A DNA stretch of 64,000 bases from Flavihumibacter solisilvae (GTDB lineage Bacteria; Bacteroidota; Bacteroidia; Chitinophagales; Chitinophagaceae): positions 62,001 through 126,000 of the forward strand of contig NZ_JSVC01000013.1 of NCBI RefSeq assembly GCF_000814475.1. The letters are read 5' to 3'. Under the pieces are notes generated by a model that was given only the letters and a program-made list of their open reading frames with translations, was not told the origin of the DNA and made no database searches. Positions within the stretch are counted from its first letter, which is position 1, and each line of letters begins with the position of its first letter. Below are positions 8,374 through 16,398 of this stretch, piece by piece. The position numbers and the translations under genes are program-made.

Positions 8374-9494
8374 CCTTCCACAAGGTTGTATAATGTGTCG
8401 CGTTCTACGGGTTCCCGCCGAACCTGGCGGATGAGAGTCTTTAGTTGCTCCGAGGTCATGGTCGGAGTCTGTTCTTCGGAACCGGCCATAGAATAGATCT
8501 TTGTCGAATCGTCGATTGTTCCATCAATATCATTTACCCCGAAGGAAAGTGACAACTGTGCGTTGTTCCGTCCCAGCATTGGCCAGTACGCCTTGAGGTG
8601 CGGGAAATTATCCATATAGATCCTGGCCACTGCATACATCTTCATGTCTTCCACAATGCTGCTTTCCGGGATATGGCTCATTTCATTGTCCTTGTTCCTG
8701 AACTTGAGTGGAATGAATGTATTGAAGCCACCGGTTTCATCCTGCATGCTTCTCAGCCTTTCCATATGATCGATGCGGTGCTCATATTTTTCGATATGAC
8801 CATACAACATGGTTGCATTGCTGTGCATGCCTATCGAATGGGCCGCACGATGTATGGCCAGCCAGCCATCTGCATCCACTTTATCAGCGCAGATCTGTTC
8901 ACGGATCTCCGGGCTGAAGATCTCTGCACCGCCACCGGGCAGGGAATCAAGACCGGCTTCATTCAGGAACTTCATTCCTTCTTCAGCATTCACTTTTGCC
9001 TTCCTGAACATATAGTCCAGTTCAACTGGCGTAAAACCTTTTATATGCAGCTCCGGCCTGTGTGCCTTGATCTTTCTCAGCAGGTCTGCAAAAAATGACA
9101 GCGTTAGCTTGGGATGTACGCCGCCAACGATATGTACTTCTGTTACCGGCTGGTCATCGTATTTTTTCACGATATCGAGCATCTGGTCAGTCGTCAGTTC
9201 CCAACCTTCTTCCTTATGCGCATACAGGCGCGAGTAAGAACAGAACTTGCAGCTGAATACGCACACATTGGTTGGCTCTATATGAAAGTTCCGGTTGTAG
9301 TAAGTTTTATTTCCATGCATTCTTTCCCTTATATGATTGGCAAGCGCCCCGAGGTAAGAAAGGCTGCCTTTCTCGAAAAGGTAAACACCTTCTGCCGGCG
9401 TGATCCTTTTATCCGCCATCACCTGCTCACCGATCTGCTTCAGTCTGCTGTCTGACTCGCCATTGCACAAACGCTCAAATTCTGTCGCTGTCAT
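8370..9494 (-). CDS. mqnE: Aminofutalosine synthase, radical SAM
   Basis: This enzyme of the futalosine route to menaquinone joins a SAM-derived adenosyl radical to 3-[(1-carboxyvinyl)oxy]benzoate, giving aminofutalosine. The 374-residue protein has the radical SAM triad CxxxCxxC (Cys78, Cys82, Cys85 in CVFSCKFC) in the [10 protein letters not shown] context. [21 protein letters not shown] and [10 protein letters not shown] separate it from the sister enzyme MqnC and from CofH (assignment by remembered family motifs). It overlaps the sdaA stop by 4 bases in convergent orientation. It begins 1 base after the stop of the 1225-residue T9SS gene, so it may depend on that gene's transcript. Confidence 0.9.
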   Translation of the reverse strand: MTATEFERLCNGESDSRLKQIGEQVMADKRITPAEGVYLFEKGSLSYLGALANHIRERMHGNKTYYNRNFHIEPTNVCVFSCKFCSYSRLYAHKEEGWELTTDQMLDIVKKYDDQPVTEVHIVGGVHPKLTLSFFADLLRKIKAHRPELHIKGFTPVELDYMFRKAKVNAEEGMKFLNEAGLDSLPGGGAEIFSPEIREQICADKVDADGWLAIHRAAHSIGMHSNATMLYGHIEKYEHRIDHMERLRSMQDETGGFNTFIPLKFRNKDNEMSHIPESSIVEDMKMYAVARIYMDNFPHLKAYWPMLGRNNAQLSLSFGVNDIDGTIDDSTKIYSMAGSEEQTPTMTSEQLKTLIRQVRREPVERDTLYNLVEG

Positions 9495-9495
9495 G

Positions 9496-12400
9496 TTATC
9501 GATTTGTCTTAATGATCCTTGTGTTTCGTACGCTGCTGTTATAGATCAACCTGACCACATATACGCCCGATGACTGCCTTCCCAGATCAATGGTGATCAT
9601 ATTGCCGGCATTTCCACTGAACGACTGAGACCAGATCCTTTGTCCCTGCAGATTCACTACTTCAATCCGGCGAAGCTTTTCCTGGTCGCGGTAGTGCCGC
9701 ACATAAACCAGGCCCGTGGTCGGATTTGGGGTTACCAGGTAACCATCCTGCTTGAGTTTCGCCGGCAAAGTTACTGTATCGATCCTAATGTTGTCCAGAT
9801 AAAGATTGTTGCCGGCATTGCTGATATTCCGGAAATACAGCTGGAATGACTGACCTGGTTCCACGATGCCGGCAAGGTCCAGCGAATCTGTGCGCCATTC
9901 CGCGCGGGACGCAGGCACAAATTCGCCTTCGCGGGACGGGCCGTTGACGGTGTGGAGTTCAGGTCCCCATTTACTGTACAACAATCGTCTTGTTACGCCA
10001 CAATCCGTGGTAACCCATAGTTGGAGGGTATCAGGCTGTTCTCCTCCTGCGAAAGAATAAAGGTGTGCCAGGTCGAATATTACAAATATCGAATCGGCGC
10101 CAGGCATGATCACCGGGGGCAGGTAAAGATTATCCGAATCGGACATTGTGCGGTTGGCATAATTGCGGATAAATGCTGACCTGCTGCCGTCTGTTGATGC
10201 GGTATCGGTGGCAGTCCACGTAATATTATTTCCATAGTTGACCACAAACCAGTTTGCCGGCGGGAAACCTGCCGATTCAAAGCTTTCTTTCAGCGGTGCT
10301 GTTGTGTTTGTAAAGAGGAAGAACTGGTAAAGCAAACTGTCATTTGCCGGTAACAGGTCAGGCTGATTGTTTGGTTGTGAAATTGCCACCTGCAACTTAT
10401 GGTTTCCTGCATTCGCCAATGAAAAGATGCTGTCAATTGTAACCACGTGTGTTTCACCCGTTAGCACCTGAAGCCCGGTAATGGTTCGGGTTACAACCGG
10501 CTGTTCATCGACCTGCAATGTGAGTACAAAACTGTTGATTGTTTCCCTTCCGTTATTACGTACTGCTACCTGTGGTGAAAACCGGTTGTCGCAAAGCGTT
10601 GGCAAAGGGGAAGGGACAGCAATTACCTGAAGGTCACGTTCAGGCATAAACGATGTGCTGATATTAATATCATCGACGTAAATATTCTGACCAAATTTAT
10701 TAACGCTCACCCACGCGAATGTGATGCTGGCAGGGTTGCCGAGTGAAGAAACTGACAGGCTGATATTGTTCTGTTTCCAATCATTAGCAGAAGGAACCCA
10801 GTTGATGTCGCCTGTAGTACCCGTGGTACTTGCGAGATTGGCTCCGCCCTGCTTCCAGACAACGCGGTCGAACGTGTTACCGCAGTCGGAAGATGCCATC
10901 AATATTAACGAATCGGCAAAGTCGCCGGTTACTGAATATTGTTTATAGGCATGTGCAAACCCGATTGTGACGGTATCGGCATTTTGCAGGTTGATCGAAG
11001 GCGATACGAGGTAGTCCAGGTCATCCACACTGTTATACTGGAACAGGTTTATGAAAGCAGAAGCGTTGCCACTGTTGGCTGCTACAGTAGTCCGGGTCCA
11101 GGTCACACTGCCTTCATTGGGATTGATGACTGTCCACAAAGCAGGCGGGAATACATTCGATTCGAAGCTTTCAGACACAGGGCCCGCAACGGGTACCTGC
11201 ACCCGAAGTTTTATTGCCAGTGTATCGTTTGAAGTACGTTCATCAGGCTGGCCGTTTGGCTGGGTGAGGAAAACGCGCAGGTCATAATTCCCTTCGGTGC
11301 CATATGTCACAGGCAGTGTTACGTTCGTTGTGTTTCCGTGTGTTAGCGAGCCATTCCAGGTGGTTGATTGTACCGGTCCATTGTTCAGCTGCCAGTTGAG
11401 TTGTGCTGATCTCAGGGTCTGGCTGCCGCTGTTGCCGATCTGCACAACGGTAGCGATACCGGCAGGAGAACAAAATACCTGTCCATTCAGTGGCGACATG
11501 ATGCTGAAAAGTTTTGCATCGAGCGCCCTGGTAACAGCAATCTTAACCGACGCAATCCTGGTTCGCCAGCCATTGGAATTACCATACATGGAAGTAAGCC
11601 AGAAAATGGAATCATTCACCGGATCGGGGGCGATCATGCTGTAATCTCCCCACCGCGAACTGAAAGTCCCGTAACCTGAACCGGTAACAACAGAGGTTTC
11701 ATCAGCAGAAAAGGTTCCTGGTGGATCCGAATCATTTCTCCCTGCAACCCTTATGGAAGGCCATAGGTTTTCGGAAGAGGTATTGAAGACAGCAGCGATC
11801 TGCCCTTTGCTGTTCATGTTCATAGAAGGGTAGAAGCGGTGCAGACTATCTGGCGCGTATGTTCCTTCCTGGTACAATTGCCAGTTGCCCGTAGTTTTGC
11901 GCAACTCGTGCCAGCGGATACCGGCAATGCCGGGAGCAGCTGCATTTACAGTATGGTAAATCAGCAGTGATTCATGATCTGGAAAACGGCGGTAAGATTG
12001 CTTATCCATCAGGAATGCCGTTGTAGCCATCAGTTTGCTGAAATTATTCGGTACCGTGGCACAGGCCTGGAAGTATCCGCCGTCGGAACAGATTACGGTA
12101 TTGAAAGGCGCTGTCGGGAATGAACCGGTGTGAGTGAACCTGCTGTTGGCGGGAACGGCAAAGTCCACATCGAATGCAAGGAGCCCTATGCTGTCGGCAT
12201 CCGGCGCAGCAGTCCTGCCATCGTCATTCCGGTAGGCGAACAAACCCGGCGAGCCTGCAGGCGGTGCATTACCAAAGACATTGATCGGTGCAGCGCCGTC
12301 GTATTTTTCTGCATCCGTCATCCTTATGCGTTGCAGGTCAACATTGCTGCTTCCACTCAGCATCTGCTGCCGGTTGAAAGCATAAAAGGAAACCCCTGCA

Positions 12401-13173
12401 AAACTATTTTCCGGCAGATTGAAATCGCGGGAAGTAGCATAGTATGCTTTCTCATCCCAGACAGAGATCTTCGGGTAATCGGGGAAGTAAGAGTCGTCAG
12501 TAAATTTATAGATATACCACTCGCCCAGCGGATCATTGGTTTTTGAAACAAAGAAGATGAGGGTATTGATATCGGTGCTCCCTGTTGGGGTACCAAATTC
12601 CATCATTATGTACCTGTCGGCAAACTGGTCATACAGGCAGATCCCATCGCCGGCACCGCTATAACCGGAATTTTCCACGAGGTTGTCGAGGTAGATCCTG
12701 TCCATCATTGGCGCGCCGGACTTATTGAACACCTGCAGGTATGAGCCGGATGGACCGTTTACAATCTGGATGAGGTGATTGGGGCCAACGCAAAGAGTCG
12801 GGTCTGCCGGGGTAAGGTCGGCATCGGTCATGCCTTCGAGGTTGATGTCTATTTCAGGGGAAAGCGGCGTTATGGTTGCACGTCTCCGCGTGGTGGGCGC
12901 CGGCTGCTTTTTACGCAATGGATCTTCCTGTAAATAAAGTGCCGTGGGATCCCATTTGATCACCGGGTTTTTTCGTTTACCCCTGTTCCAGAATAATCCT
13001 TTCTTATCACGCACCGGGATATTGAGCCTGCCAGGCTCCGGTCTGAAATTGCCGAGGGCTTTGGTTTTGCCGACAAGGATTCCGGTTACGGATTGTATCC
13101 TGCCTTGCTGGCTGAATAAGGTGGGGAGTACGGCAAATACCATCCACGCCAGGAAAAGTAATCTTTTTGTCAT
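9496..13173 (-). CDS. Large T9SS-secreted protein with two choice-of-anchor J-like modules
   Basis: A 1225-residue exported protein. The signal peptide covers about 1-21 (ending LPTLFSQ). Residues 100-560 form a region with LTPADPTLCVGPNHLIQ and GDGICLYDQFADRYIMMEF, as found in large secreted Bacteroidota proteins of unknown role. Two beta-sandwich modules follow, each opening with SFES-FPPA-W-V and containing a paired LYLDNI/IYVDDI strand (about 680-830 and 965-1120), with CARDB-like Ig segments between them. The C-terminus is a type A T9SS sorting domain (VTPNPTTGLVYV, then GVYVVRLIY). It is likely a cell-surface or released adhesin or enzyme; I cannot name an activity. It is cotranscribed with mqnE (1-base gap). 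Confidence 0.85.
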   Translation of the reverse strand: MTKRLLFLAWMVFAVLPTLFSQQGRIQSVTGILVGKTKALGNFRPEPGRLNIPVRDKKGLFWNRGKRKNPVIKWDPTALYLQEDPLRKKQPAPTTRRRATITPLSPEIDINLEGMTDADLTPADPTLCVGPNHLIQIVNGPSGSYLQVFNKSGAPMMDRIYLDNLVENSGYSGAGDGICLYDQFADRYIMMEFGTPTGSTDINTLIFFVSKTNDPLGEWYIYKFTDDSYFPDYPKISVWDEKAYYATSRDFNLPENSFAGVSFYAFNRQQMLSGSSNVDLQRIRMTDAEKYDGAAPINVFGNAPPAGSPGLFAYRNDDGRTAAPDADSIGLLAFDVDFAVPANSRFTHTGSFPTAPFNTVICSDGGYFQACATVPNNFSKLMATTAFLMDKQSYRRFPDHESLLIYHTVNAAAPGIAGIRWHELRKTTGNWQLYQEGTYAPDSLHRFYPSMNMNSKGQIAAVFNTSSENLWPSIRVAGRNDSDPPGTFSADETSVVTGSGYGTFSSRWGDYSMIAPDPVNDSIFWLTSMYGNSNGWRTRIASVKIAVTRALDAKLFSIMSPLNGQVFCSPAGIATVVQIGNSGSQTLRSAQLNWQLNNGPVQSTTWNGSLTHGNTTNVTLPVTYGTEGNYDLRVFLTQPNGQPDERTSNDTLAIKLRVQVPVAGPVSESFESNVFPPALWTVINPNEGSVTWTRTTVAANSGNASAFINLFQYNSVDDLDYLVSPSINLQNADTVTIGFAHAYKQYSVTGDFADSLILMASSDCGNTFDRVVWKQGGANLASTTGTTGDINWVPSANDWKQNNISLSVSSLGNPASITFAWVSVNKFGQNIYVDDINISTSFMPERDLQVIAVPSPLPTLCDNRFSPQVAVRNNGRETINSFVLTLQVDEQPVVTRTITGLQVLTGETHVVTIDSIFSLANAGNHKLQVAISQPNNQPDLLPANDSLLYQFFLFTNTTAPLKESFESAGFPPANWFVVNYGNNITWTATDTASTDGSRSAFIRNYANRTMSDSDNLYLPPVIMPGADSIFVIFDLAHLYSFAGGEQPDTLQLWVTTDCGVTRRLLYSKWGPELHTVNGPSREGEFVPASRAEWRTDSLDLAGIVEPGQSFQLYFRNISNAGNNLYLDNIRIDTVTLPAKLKQDGYLVTPNPTTGLVYVRHYRDQEKLRRIEVVNLQGQRIWSQSFSGNAGNMITIDLGRQSSGVYVVRLIYNSSVRNTRIIKTNR

Positions 13174-13199
13174 GCACCGAAACGCCCATAGGCTGACTA

Positions 13200-13207
13200 C
13201 AAATATA
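13200..13207 (-). promoter_or_regulatory. Promoter -7 box before the large T9SS gene
   Basis: On the minus strand TATATTTG matches TAnnTTTG exactly and stands 26 bases before the ATG at 13173. The nearest upstream TTTG is 27 bases away, longer than the normal 19-21, so only half of the promoter is supported. Confidence 0.35.
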
Positions 13208-13256
13208 CTTTTAATACAAAAACGTATATCTTTCCAAACTATAAAATGTCAACTGC

Positions 13257-14519
13257 ATGGATCGGTTCCAGGGACTAATAGGGATCATGTTGATTCTGGG
13301 TATCGCCTATCTTTTTTCCAATAATAAAAAACGAATTAATTACCGGGTAGTTGGCAGCGGCATAACACTGCAGTTGATCATCGCCATTCTTATCCTTAAA
13401 GTTCCTGTGGTTACGAGCTTCTTCCAGTTCCTCGGGAAGGGCATGGCAAAGATTGAAATGTTCGCACGCCAGGGTGCATCTTTTGTTTATGGCGGTATCT
13501 CAGTTACGCAGTTTGATGGAAGTATCGGTAATTATGTGAACGGCGGGTTCGTGTTTGCATTCAATGTAACAGCAACGATTATACTCGTATGTGTGCTCGT
13601 GGCGATCCTGTATCACTTTGGAATTATGCAGCGCGTGGTTGCCGTAATTGCACGTGCCATGAACTGGGTGATGCGGGTAAGTGGTGCAGAGGCATTGAGT
13701 AATGTGGCAAGTGCATTCGTGGGACAGGTGGAAGCGCAGGTAATGATCCGACCTTACCTGCAAACCATGACCATGAGCGAACTGCTGGCGAGCATGAGCG
13801 GAAGCCTGGCCTGCATCGCAGGTGGGATCCTGGTGGTATATTCCAATATGGGAGCGCAGGCCGGACTGGATCTCGCGCCAAAACTGATCATGGCCAGCCT
13901 GATGGCCGCGCCCGGGGCTTTGGTCATCTCAAAAATTGTATTTCCCGAAACCGAAGACAGCCAGACAATGGGAACCGTAAAGCTGGAAGTGAAAAGTCAT
14001 TATACGAATGTCGTGGATGCGGTATCGCATGGCGCCGGCGATGGGTTTAAGATAGCCATGAATGTGATCGCCATGCTGATCGGGTTTATTGCATTGATTG
14101 CGTGCATTGACTGGATGCTCATCAAAATCGGTCACCTGTTCAACCCGGCCTTCGACCTGAGTTTGAATTATATCTTCGGTAAGATCTTTTATCCGTTTGC
14201 CTGGTCAATGGGAGTACCCACACAGGATGTGGACAGTGTAGCAACTTTGCTCGGGCAGAAGCTCACCATCAATGAATTCGTTGCCTTTCAGAACCTCACC
14301 AATAATTCAGTGCCCGTAGTTTCCGACAAAGGATTATTGATCGTGAGCATTGCGATCTGCGGCTTTGCAAATTTCAGTTCAGTCGGTATGCAGATCGGTG
14401 GAATCGGGGAGATCGCACCGGGACGAAGGGCAGACCTGGCGAAGCTTGGATTGAAAGCGCTGTTGTGCGGAACACTGGCGTCGTACCTGAGCGCCACCAT
14501 AGCGGGAATTTTAATGTAA
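13257..14519 (+). CDS. Concentrative nucleoside transporter (CNT family)
   Basis: A 420-residue inner membrane protein of the NupC/CNT family, which imports nucleosides with H+ or Na+. Order: N-terminal span (GLIGIMLILGIAYLFS), then the Nucleos_tra2 N domain, the gate domain and the C-terminal transport domain (NFSSVGMQIGGIGEIAP). The substrate-site loop reads VGQVEAQVMIRPYL. The Glu and the RPYL tail fit CNT proteins, but the usual Glu-Ala-Pro is Glu-Ala-Gln, perhaps a lineage variant. An ATG at 13246 is out of frame, so 13257 is the start. The gene is divergent from the T9SS gene. Confidence 0.92.
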   Translation: MDRFQGLIGIMLILGIAYLFSNNKKRINYRVVGSGITLQLIIAILILKVPVVTSFFQFLGKGMAKIEMFARQGASFVYGGISVTQFDGSIGNYVNGGFVFAFNVTATIILVCVLVAILYHFGIMQRVVAVIARAMNWVMRVSGAEALSNVASAFVGQVEAQVMIRPYLQTMTMSELLASMSGSLACIAGGILVVYSNMGAQAGLDLAPKLIMASLMAAPGALVISKIVFPETEDSQTMGTVKLEVKSHYTNVVDAVSHGAGDGFKIAMNVIAMLIGFIALIACIDWMLIKIGHLFNPAFDLSLNYIFGKIFYPFAWSMGVPTQDVDSVATLLGQKLTINEFVAFQNLTNNSVPVVSDKGLLIVSIAICGFANFSSVGMQIGGIGEIAPGRRADLAKLGLKALLCGTLASYLSATIAGILM

Positions 14520-14545
14520 TATTGTAATATGCGGCTCATTCCGCT

Positions 14546-14647
14546 ATGAAAACAATAACTGCACTGGCTGGATTTGCAGTGATCCTTTTGTTTATTCCCC
14601 TCAATAATTTTGTATTGAAGATGTTAAGGGTGCGCGGGCAGGTTTGA
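14546..14647 (+). CDS. Possible 33-residue single-span microprotein
   Basis: A short open frame beginning 26 bases after the CNT transporter stop. It reads MKTITALAGFAVILLFIPL, then an Asn-Asn-Phe-Val-Leu-Lys stretch, and ends in RVRGQV. One hydrophobic segment with Lys at the start and Arg/Lys at the end is what small membrane proteins look like. It overlaps the last 24 bases of the convergent DUF4440-like gene. Length alone could arise by chance, so this is only a candidate. Confidence 0.25.
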   Translation: MKTITALAGFAVILLFIPLNNFVLKMLRVRGQV

Positions 14648-15133
14648 ATTCGCAATGTCGCGATAGATTTTCCAGTTGCCGCTTTCCTGTTTCCATACGA
14701 CAACATATTTTCCCTTGTCCAGTGATTTGTTGTTTGCACCAATCATTTCATAGGTGCCTGTTTCTGCCAGCAGGTCGGCATTTCCTACCAGGTCTGTAGT
14801 AGCAATTTTTAATTCTTTCACGCCGCTGCGAATGGCACCGCCCCACATTGACTGGATGCCAGCACCGGTCTGGGGTTCACTGTTATCAAACATCAGGACG
14901 GCATCGGATGAGTAGTGGGTAGCCAATGCTGCTGAGTCGCCTTTTTTTAGGTCTTCCATGAATTTCGCGTTAACACTTTCAACGGCAGAGCGTGCTGCCT
15001 GTAAGTCGAAGGCAGGTGGTGCGGTGGTTGCGGCTGAAGTGGTGTCGGTACTTCCTTCGGAATGTTTGCTCTCTGGCTGGCCGCATGAAAATGCCAGTAC
15101 TGCTATCAGTATGCAGGTAAGATTCTTGCTCAT
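14624..15133 (-). CDS. SnoaL/DUF4440-like lipoprotein (NTF2 fold)
   Basis: A 169-residue lipoprotein with lipobox LAFSC and a low-complexity Ser/Thr/Ala linker to about residue 42. The remainder fits the cone-shaped NTF2-like fold of the DUF4440/YybH group: AVESVNAKFMEDLKKGDSAA, LATHYSSDAVLMFDN, then GKYVVVWKQESGNWKIYRD. Such domains bind small hydrophobic molecules or are ketosteroid-isomerase-like; no reaction is assigned. It stands alone on its strand, with the small membrane gene at 15269 136 bases upstream. Confidence 0.8.
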   Translation of the reverse strand: MSKNLTCILIAVLAFSCGQPESKHSEGSTDTTSAATTAPPAFDLQAARSAVESVNAKFMEDLKKGDSAALATHYSSDAVLMFDNSEPQTGAGIQSMWGGAIRSGVKELKIATTDLVGNADLLAETGTYEMIGANNKSLDKGKYVVVWKQESGNWKIYRDIANSNLPAHP

Positions 15134-15268
15134 AAAGATGAATTTATTGAGTGATGGATGTCTTGAGCATTTAAACGCAGGGCCGGAAGCCGGTTGAAAT
15201 TTCAGGAGGTAAAACAGGGGGGAAGGAATACGGCGCTTTCCTAAATGTAATGTTTTTTATTGAAGGGA

Positions 15269-15502
15269 TCAATGGCGAACCAGGGAAATCAATGCGACGA
15301 TAAGTATAATGAGGAATCCAGCAAACATCAGGCCGGCTATGAATTGCCAGGCATATATCCTCGCAACCTGGGCAAAGGAATTATCGTAAAGGGACGCAAG
15401 TATGCTGAGAACTTTCCGGCGGTTACGGTAACGCGTGAATAGAATGACGCGCCCTAAGAAAGAAAGGAATATGTCTCCAAGGAGGGCGGTCAGTAAATCC
15501 AT
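15269..15502 (-). CDS. Small membrane protein of unknown function
   Basis: A 77-residue protein with a weak hydrophobic N-terminus (MDLLTALLGDIFLSFLGRVI), a basic central loop (RYRNRRKV) and one strong membrane span near the end (FIAGLMFAGFLIILIVALIS). It lies 11 bases downstream of the TMEM220-RidA gene on the same strand, so the two are probably cotranscribed. No named family was recognised. The hydrophobic pattern and the tight spacing are the main support. Confidence 0.6.
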   Translation of the reverse strand: MDLLTALLGDIFLSFLGRVILFTRYRNRRKVLSILASLYDNSFAQVARIYAWQFIAGLMFAGFLIILIVALISLVRH

Positions 15503-15513
15503 ATGAAAGTTTA

Positions 15514-16368
15514 TTATTTCCCTTTCGGAATAACAAAAGTAGCTTCAATTTCCAGCAGGATATCTTCCCTGAATAAGCCACTCACTTTTACCAATGTACT
15601 TGTGGGTTGTGTATTTGTATTGATGAATTTATCCCTCACGTCCCTGATAGGTTGGATGTCCTGGCCCTGCAGTAAAAAGTAATTTAGCTTCACAAGGTGA
15701 TCCATATTGCCACCGGCTGCGGTTATGGCATTCTTTATATTCTGGAAGACCTGTTCTGCCTGCCTGCTTATATCACCTTTTCCAACCAGGTTTCCCTGCT
15801 CATCCATTGCTACCTGTCCGGATACAATAACCATCCTGCATGTGCCCAGGTCTATTGTTGCGGAATGCGAATAGCCTTTCGGGGGATGTATAGATTTCGG
15901 GTTGTCGAATTTCACCAACGGCTCTTGCGCCAGGGCAGGTGTACCAAACAACATGGTAAGTAAAAGTATACTAATGCCGGAGTGCAGATTACCCAGGCCT
16001 TTGCTTTTCCTCAGCCAGATCAGATTTGCCACGAGTGCGATGATCAGCAATAGCAGTCCGAGGAACTCCCGCGTTTCTTCGATCCAGGGCTTGGTTGCTT
16101 TCATGGACTGAACTATGTTTTCCGCGTCATGGTCGCTCATCCAGCTGATCACACCATTCTTATCAAAGAACAGGAGAAGCGCATACCCGGCATAGGCTAT
16201 TATTCCACCGATAATCAGTTTCGGGTAATACCGCCTGCGCATCGAGAGGTAACACAATACAGCGCCATACAAATAGATCGGCATCCAGATATACGGATCG
16301 GGATCGTTGTATTGCAGTGCAGCGGATAAAACGAAAAGAACGATGAAAAAGATGTTAACGGCCTTCAT
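15514..16368 (-). CDS. TMEM220-like membrane domain fused to a RidA/YjgF-family domain
   Basis: A 284-residue fusion; residue numbers below count from the upstream in-frame ATG at 16389. The preferred start is 16368 (MKAVNIFFIVLFVL), 7 residues later. Residues 12-127 match the four-span TMEM220 family (LQYNDPDPYIWMPIYLYG is its hallmark). A segment like a signal peptide follows (135-154, ending in PALAQ), then a full Rid domain (160-291: SGQVAMDEQGNLVGKGDISR, NIKNAITAAGG, LEIEATFVIP). The Arg that makes RidA an enamine/imine deaminase is Ser here (PTSTLVKVSG), so classic deaminase activity is doubtful. The Rid domain should lie outside the cytoplasm. The small gene at 15269 follows by 11 bases and the TPR lipoprotein gene precedes it. 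Confidence 0.8.
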   Translation of the reverse strand: MKAVNIFFIVLFVLSAALQYNDPDPYIWMPIYLYGAVLCYLSMRRRYYPKLIIGGIIAYAGYALLLFFDKNGVISWMSDHDAENIVQSMKATKPWIEETREFLGLLLLIIALVANLIWLRKSKGLGNLHSGISILLLTMLFGTPALAQEPLVKFDNPKSIHPPKGYSHSATIDLGTCRMVIVSGQVAMDEQGNLVGKGDISRQAEQVFQNIKNAITAAGGNMDHLVKLNYFLLQGQDIQPIRDVRDKFINTNTQPTSTLVKVSGLFREDILLEIEATFVIPKGK

Positions 16369-16398
16369 TACGCAGGAGATTTCCTGCAATGTAATGGT

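Noticed and set aside
8598-9098. 166-codon frame opposite mqnE
   Set aside because: It is a shadow of the mqnE codons, which have clear radical SAM motifs.
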